A stretch of 54,442 nt of DNA from contig LNFE01000153.1 of assembly GCA_001464575.1 (NCBI GenBank), forward strand, positions 1 to 54,442, in the 5' to 3' direction. Of this stretch, positions 50,939 to 54,442 are shown one piece after another. This stretch comes from Acidobacteria bacterium Ga0077553 (lineage in GTDB: Bacteria > Acidobacteriota > Terriglobia > Bryobacterales > Bryobacteraceae). The notes below the pieces were generated by a model. That model saw nothing but the letters and a program-made list of their open reading frames with translations, was not told the DNA's origin and searched no databases. Both the position numbers and the translations under genes were made by a program. Positions within the stretch are counted from its first letter, which is position 1. Every line of letters begins with the position of its first letter.

Positions 50939-51367
50939 ATGTTCTTCAAGCGCGCAGCAAAAGTAGTGAGCACTTTCGCCAATAAGTTGGACGCCGCGAA
51001 AGCGCAAGGGTTTGCGAGTGAGAGCGTTGCCGGCGGCTATCTCGTCACCCGGAAGGGCTGCGCCGCCCTGGTGAAGGAGACGGCGGACGGCCAAGCCGAG
51101 ATCGTCGAACACGGCATTCTGAGCGGCAAGCAGGTGGCGCGGCTGATGCACGGCGGCTATCAGATGTTTTTCCTTACGCCGGATGGGCACAAGCATCCCG
51201 CGTTGGCGGAACACCTGAAGGCGGTGCATGCGTTCAAGGAAGATCTGACCGAGGCGCTGGGAGCGACAAGCTTGTATAACCAGTCGTTGGGCAGCACCTG
51301 CGCCGGGCATGTTTATGACCGGGTGAAGGACCGCGACCACGGCGTGACGAAACGCCCTTGGGAGTAA
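50939..51367 (+). CDS. Conserved cytoplasmic protein of unknown function
   Basis: 142-aa protein that I do not recognise. ATG at 50939 has GGAG five bases upstream. There is no signal peptide or membrane helix. An N-terminal helix (KRAAKVVSTFANKLDAAK) is followed by a beta-rich middle (ESVAGGYLVTRKGCAALVKE, HGGYQMFFLTPDGHKHPALA) and a C-terminal LYNQSLGSTCAGHVYDRV. The two cysteines are far apart. It is divergent from glpK with overlapping -10 signals, so they may share regulation. Confidence 0.75.
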   Translation: MFFKRAAKVVSTFANKLDAAKAQGFASESVAGGYLVTRKGCAALVKETADGQAEIVEHGILSGKQVARLMHGGYQMFFLTPDGHKHPALAEHLKAVHAFKEDLTEALGATSLYNQSLGSTCAGHVYDRVKDRDHGVTKRPWE

Positions 51368-51404
51368 CGTAACTTTCCGGTGGTGACCGGCGAAGAGACA
51401 GTCC

Positions 51405-51983
51405 ATGCGACTGTCTCTTTTGTTTTTAGTGGTGTCGGGTTTGTACGCGCAAGGCACCGAATTGGGCTTAACGCTCGGCAGGATTCTGCCGCGGCAACGG
51501 GGCGAGTTGGATTTGCAGGGTGGGTTGGCCTTGCAAGCGAACTATGGGAAGCGGGTGTGGACTGGGCAAGGGCTGGCCCTATTCGGCGAAGGACACCTGC
51601 TGGCTTCGCCTCTCCGGGAGGTGACGACGGCGAACCCGCGGGCGGCGCGGGACTTCGCCTCGCTCTATCTTATGCCGGGGCTGCGCTTGCAGTTCGGGCC
51701 AGAGCGGCGCTGGCGGCCGTTCGTGGCGGGTGGAGTGGGCTACGCGCAGTACCATTCGAGCGAACTGCTGCAGAACGGTGCGCCGAGTCCCGTTCGAGAC
51801 CGTCAACATACGTGGGGTGGGAATTACGGGGGAGGAATGGACGTACAGGTGTTGCGGTGGTTAGCCGTACGGGGAGAGGTGCGGAACTTCGTGACGCCGT
51901 CGCCACGGTTGAACACCCCGCTGACCGGCACGCAACAGAACGTGGTGGTCAGCGGGGGATTCGTACTGCGGCTTACCAGATAA
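51405..51983 (+). CDS. Small outer-membrane beta-barrel protein
   Basis: 192-aa exported protein. Signal peptide is residues 1-16 (VVSGLYAQ). Amphipathic strands with many aromatic and glycine residues (LDLQGGLALQANYGKRVW, LYLMPGLRLQFGPERRWRPF, GGVGYAQYHSSELL, YGGGMDVQVLRWLAVRGEVR) and a final R-L-T-R fit an eight-stranded OmpW/OmpA-like barrel (outer-membrane beta-barrel domain). Its 3' end overlaps the receptor gene by 11 bases. Function is unknown; an Acidobacteria-specific surface protein is likely. Confidence 0.78.
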   Translation: MRLSLLFLVVSGLYAQGTELGLTLGRILPRQRGELDLQGGLALQANYGKRVWTGQGLALFGEGHLLASPLREVTTANPRAARDFASLYLMPGLRLQFGPERRWRPFVAGGVGYAQYHSSELLQNGAPSPVRDRQHTWGGNYGGGMDVQVLRWLAVRGEVRNFVTPSPRLNTPLTGTQQNVVVSGGFVLRLTR

Positions 51984-54442
51984 GCTTCAGGCCGAACTGC
52001 ATCTGCCGGGGATCGTTAGCCTGCGTAGTAACGCGGCCAAAGTTGGCGCCAGCGGTGACGGTGGTGTTGGGACTACCGAAGCGCACCCGGTTGAGCGCGT
52101 TGAACGCTTCCGTGCGGAACTGCAGCTTCAACTTTTCAAGAATCTGGAACTGCTTGAACAGGGAGAAGTCCAGATTGTTGGTGTGGTGGTTGCGCAGGTC
52201 ACCGATGAGCGGCGAGACGCTTCCAAGCGTGAAGGGCGCCGGTTGACTGAATACGCTCGTGTCGAACCAGCGGTCGAGGCGGTCATGAGCCCGGCCGCTC
52301 TGGGCCGCGCTTCTGCCGTTGTTGTTCGCCCGCATGGCCTGGGTAAAGATGCCCGCTGTGTTGTTGGCGCCGATACCCAGATTGCTGCCGGATTGGGCCG
52401 TCCAGATCCCATTGATTTGCCAGCCACCGGCAAGGGCGTCAGCGAGGCGGGACATGTTCGCACCGACCCGGCGGCCCCGGCCGAAGGGAAGCTCATAGAC
52501 GCCGGAGAAAACGAGCCGCTGCGGAACATTAACGCTAGATACGGCGCGGCTATCCCGAATGTTGAAGCTGTCCTGATGGCTGGTGCCGTCATCCATCGCC
52601 TTCGCCCATACATAATTGCCTTCAAACACCAAGCCTTGGGCAAAGCGCTTGCTGAAGGTCACCTGCAGAGCGTTGTAGTCGGATGTAGCGCCCTGCGAGA
52701 AGATCGGGTAAATGCTGTTGAACTGAGGGAAGGGCCGAAGGAGCTGGGCCCGGGAGACCTGGCGGTTCGCGAGAATCCCCGCACCGCCGCGCCCAAAGAA
52801 GGGGTTGTCGACCAGCTGATTCAGCTGTGAGCCCAGGCTGAGGAAGCGCGGGTCGACCTGATTCAGAGAGAAGCCGCCTTCCCCGCCCCGGGAAAGCTGC
52901 CGGCCGCGATTCCCAACGAAGGCAGCTTCAAGCAAGACGGCGCCGGGCAGTTCGCGCTGCACGGTCAGGTTGTACTGGATCGTATAGGGAGTGTTAGTGT
53001 TGCTGAGGGGCGCATCGAGGTTGCTGCCGATGGCCGTCAGCGCGCCCTGCGAAGCGCCGGGCACGGGCTGGAAGCCACCGGGGAAGGGGTTACTGAGGCG
53101 ATTCAATGGGGTAATGCCGTCAAGCGTGGCAACCCACGGAGTTTCGACGCGGAAGCCATATGGGCCGACGGTGCCTTGCGCCGATAGCGTGCTGGGGCCA
53201 AACAGCTGTGCGAAGGCCGCTCGGATGGCCGTCTTACTATCGACCTGGTACGCCAAACCAAGGCGCGGAGCCCAATTGTTCCAATCGCCGGTGTACTGAC
53301 TGCGGTTGCCGCCGTCGACGCCAACGAAGCGAAGACCCCCGGTGAGACCGGGAACAGCGGAGGCGAGCGGCGAGGCCAGCGACGGATCAAACCAGCTCAT
53401 GCGGTCGTACCGCTCGGTGCGCGGCGTATCGAAGTCGTAGCGCAGGCCGAGGTTCAGTGTCAGCTTGCGGGTGATGCGGAAGTCATCCTGGATATAGAAG
53501 GCGTTGTAGAAGCTTTGGGAAGCAACGTTCTTCCAGTTTTGGAAGATGTTGCCGCTGGTGCCGGTGCCGAGCAGGAAGGACGCAAAACCATAGCCGGCGG
53601 TGGCGCTGGCGGCGTTGGGATTGGGGCCCTGGGTCATGAGGTTGGTGAAGCCAAAAGTGCCAGCCGCGCGCGCTTCCCAAACGTTGATGCGGAGCATGCG
53701 GCCCTCATAGCCCATCTTGATGGAATGCTTGCCGGTAATCTTGCTCAGGCTGCCCGCGAGCCCATAGTTATTGAAGCCGCTCTGCCGATGGTCGCTGCCA
53801 CCGAGCGAGGTCTGGCCAGCGACGTCGAAGCGGGGGAACATGTAGCGGTCGACCGCAGAGTCGATGTCGCGCGGCAGGCCGAGGCTCGAAGGGACGAAGC
53901 CCAGACCCTGGTTATCGAAGAGGAACCGGTTGCGCGCAAAGGAGGTCCGCAGGTTCAACAGCATCGAGGGCGAGAGGGTATTGGTGTAGTCCACGACGAC
54001 ATTACGGCCGAAATCGTTGTTGTTGACGCGGCCTTCGGCAATGCCCAGATCACCGGGGAAGAGCTGCGGCGGACCGTTGAAGGATCGGCGATAGGAGAAG
54101 CGGCCGAACAGGCGCTGCGTGTCGGAGAGATTATGGTCGATACGAACGTCAAAGTTGTTGGTGTCGATCTTGGCGGCGCCGTTGTTATAGAAGTTGTTGC
54201 GGAAGGTGCCGGGATCGCCCGGCTGGTTCGCCTGCGGGTAGAAGGCCATCGTCCGGACAGCGACGGGGTCAAAGCGGGAGGCCGGGATGATGTTGCCGGG
54301 AAAAACCGTGCGAATGGAGCCCGAACCGTTGGGGTTCGGCATCGTGGTTGCCGGATCGAAGATGTTGATGATGGAGGTGGCGTTAGCGCGGGTGTTGGAG
54401 AAGTTGCCGGCGCGTTCGAGCGCGGTGGGAACAGTGGTGAGC
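51973..54442 (-). CDS. TonB-dependent receptor (Oar-like), N-terminus cut by window edge
   Basis: The frame is open from the right edge to a stop at 51973, giving 822 residues of an outer-membrane receptor. The missing N-terminus would hold the signal, carboxypeptidase-regulatory-like domain and most of the plug. Visible features: the plug remnant TALERAGNFSNTRA / IFDPATT / FPGNIIPASRFDPVAV, and barrel strands such as GRFSYRRSFNG, LTLNLGLRYDFDTPRTERYD, QVTFSKRFAQGLVFEGNYVW, TAQSGSNLGIG and FRTEAFNALNRVRFGSPNTT, ending QMQFGLKLIW. The ATG at 54342 is internal. Such receptors are highly amplified in Acidobacteria and bind complex glycans, metals or proteins; the ligand is not predictable. Confidence 0.93.
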   Translation of the reverse strand, partial: LTTVPTALERAGNFSNTRANATSIINIFDPATTMPNPNGSGSIRTVFPGNIIPASRFDPVAVRTMAFYPQANQPGDPGTFRNNFYNNGAAKIDTNNFDVRIDHNLSDTQRLFGRFSYRRSFNGPPQLFPGDLGIAEGRVNNNDFGRNVVVDYTNTLSPSMLLNLRTSFARNRFLFDNQGLGFVPSSLGLPRDIDSAVDRYMFPRFDVAGQTSLGGSDHRQSGFNNYGLAGSLSKITGKHSIKMGYEGRMLRINVWEARAAGTFGFTNLMTQGPNPNAASATAGYGFASFLLGTGTSGNIFQNWKNVASQSFYNAFYIQDDFRITRKLTLNLGLRYDFDTPRTERYDRMSWFDPSLASPLASAVPGLTGGLRFVGVDGGNRSQYTGDWNNWAPRLGLAYQVDSKTAIRAAFAQLFGPSTLSAQGTVGPYGFRVETPWVATLDGITPLNRLSNPFPGGFQPVPGASQGALTAIGSNLDAPLSNTNTPYTIQYNLTVQRELPGAVLLEAAFVGNRGRQLSRGGEGGFSLNQVDPRFLSLGSQLNQLVDNPFFGRGGAGILANRQVSRAQLLRPFPQFNSIYPIFSQGATSDYNALQVTFSKRFAQGLVFEGNYVWAKAMDDGTSHQDSFNIRDSRAVSSVNVPQRLVFSGVYELPFGRGRRVGANMSRLADALAGGWQINGIWTAQSGSNLGIGANNTAGIFTQAMRANNNGRSAAQSGRAHDRLDRWFDTSVFSQPAPFTLGSVSPLIGDLRNHHTNNLDFSLFKQFQILEKLKLQFRTEAFNALNRVRFGSPNTTVTAGANFGRVTTQANDPRQMQFGLKLIW

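Noticed and set aside
54342..54342. ATG as start of the TonB-dependent receptor
   Set aside because: Upstream codons to the window edge are open and encode the conserved plug region (TALERAGNFS), so the gene starts outside the window.

Overview
The window is GC-rich and densely coded, with 41 protein genes (two cut by the window edges), one apparent pseudogene and no RNA gene, CRISPR array, transposase or integrase that I can see. The family mix points to an Acidobacteriota bacterium of the Solibacter/Bryobacter type (order Bryobacterales). The evidence is an Oar-like TonB receptor with the Acidobacteria-style plug region, a CHRD protein ending in what looks like the TIGR03437 'Solibacter' C-terminal domain, CRTAC1/ASPIC-UnbV and FG-GAP proteins with a multiheme cytochrome, a PSD1 cytochrome/DUF1501 pair, a TIGR02999-type ECF sigma factor next to a Ser/Thr kinase with TPRs, and many secreted proteins whose signal peptide ends in A-Q. 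The taxonomy is inferred from gene content only.

Layout. 1-8.8 kb: a sulfatase (cut by the left edge), a DUF2490 outer-membrane protein, a DctA-type symporter, a translationally coupled esterase/FGE-like pair, a DUF2892 protein followed by an ECF sigma factor fused to a zinc-finger anti-sigma-like domain, an Lrp/AsnC regulator divergent from a phytanoyl-CoA-dioxygenase-like enzyme, a BsuPI-domain protein and a pRiA4b ORF-3 family protein. 8.4-13.7 kb: a minus-strand run of two large membrane proteins (GT39-like and YfhO-like), a Gfo/Idh/MocA oxidoreductase and a small membrane protein. 13.8-15.2 kb: a MarR / NTF2-like / YceI operon behind a perfect palindromic operator. 15.3-21.4 kb: an alkaline phosphatase with a small partner, a YncE-propeller/phosphoesterase fusion and a DHH phosphoesterase. 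21.4-30.3 kb: small secreted proteins, then the ECF sigma / Ser-Thr kinase-TPR / unknown gene set facing a subtilase, then a CsgG-like lipoprotein divergent from a FecR-domain protein.

30.3-40.2 kb: an S9 peptidase, a second GT-C-like membrane protein, a beta-CASP ribonuclease, a PSD1 cytochrome gene broken by an out-of-frame deletion, an intact DUF1501 protein and an MFS transporter. 40.1-47.3 kb: a three-gene minus-strand operon (TPR/FG-GAP/ASPIC protein, membrane-anchored pentaheme cytochrome with TPRs, CRTAC1 protein), which I consider the best candidate for an undescribed system. 47.3-54.4 kb: a triple-CHRD secreted protein, glycerol kinase, a conserved unknown protein, a small beta-barrel and a TonB-dependent receptor cut by the right edge.

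The genome is very compact. No non-coding stretch exceeds 300 bases; the largest gaps are 29190-29323, 13741-13823, 15236-15318, 20364-20443 and 49365-49437. Same-strand neighbours are often joined by ATGA overlaps. Four convergent pairs share a single TTAG or CTAA tetranucleotide holding both stop codons.
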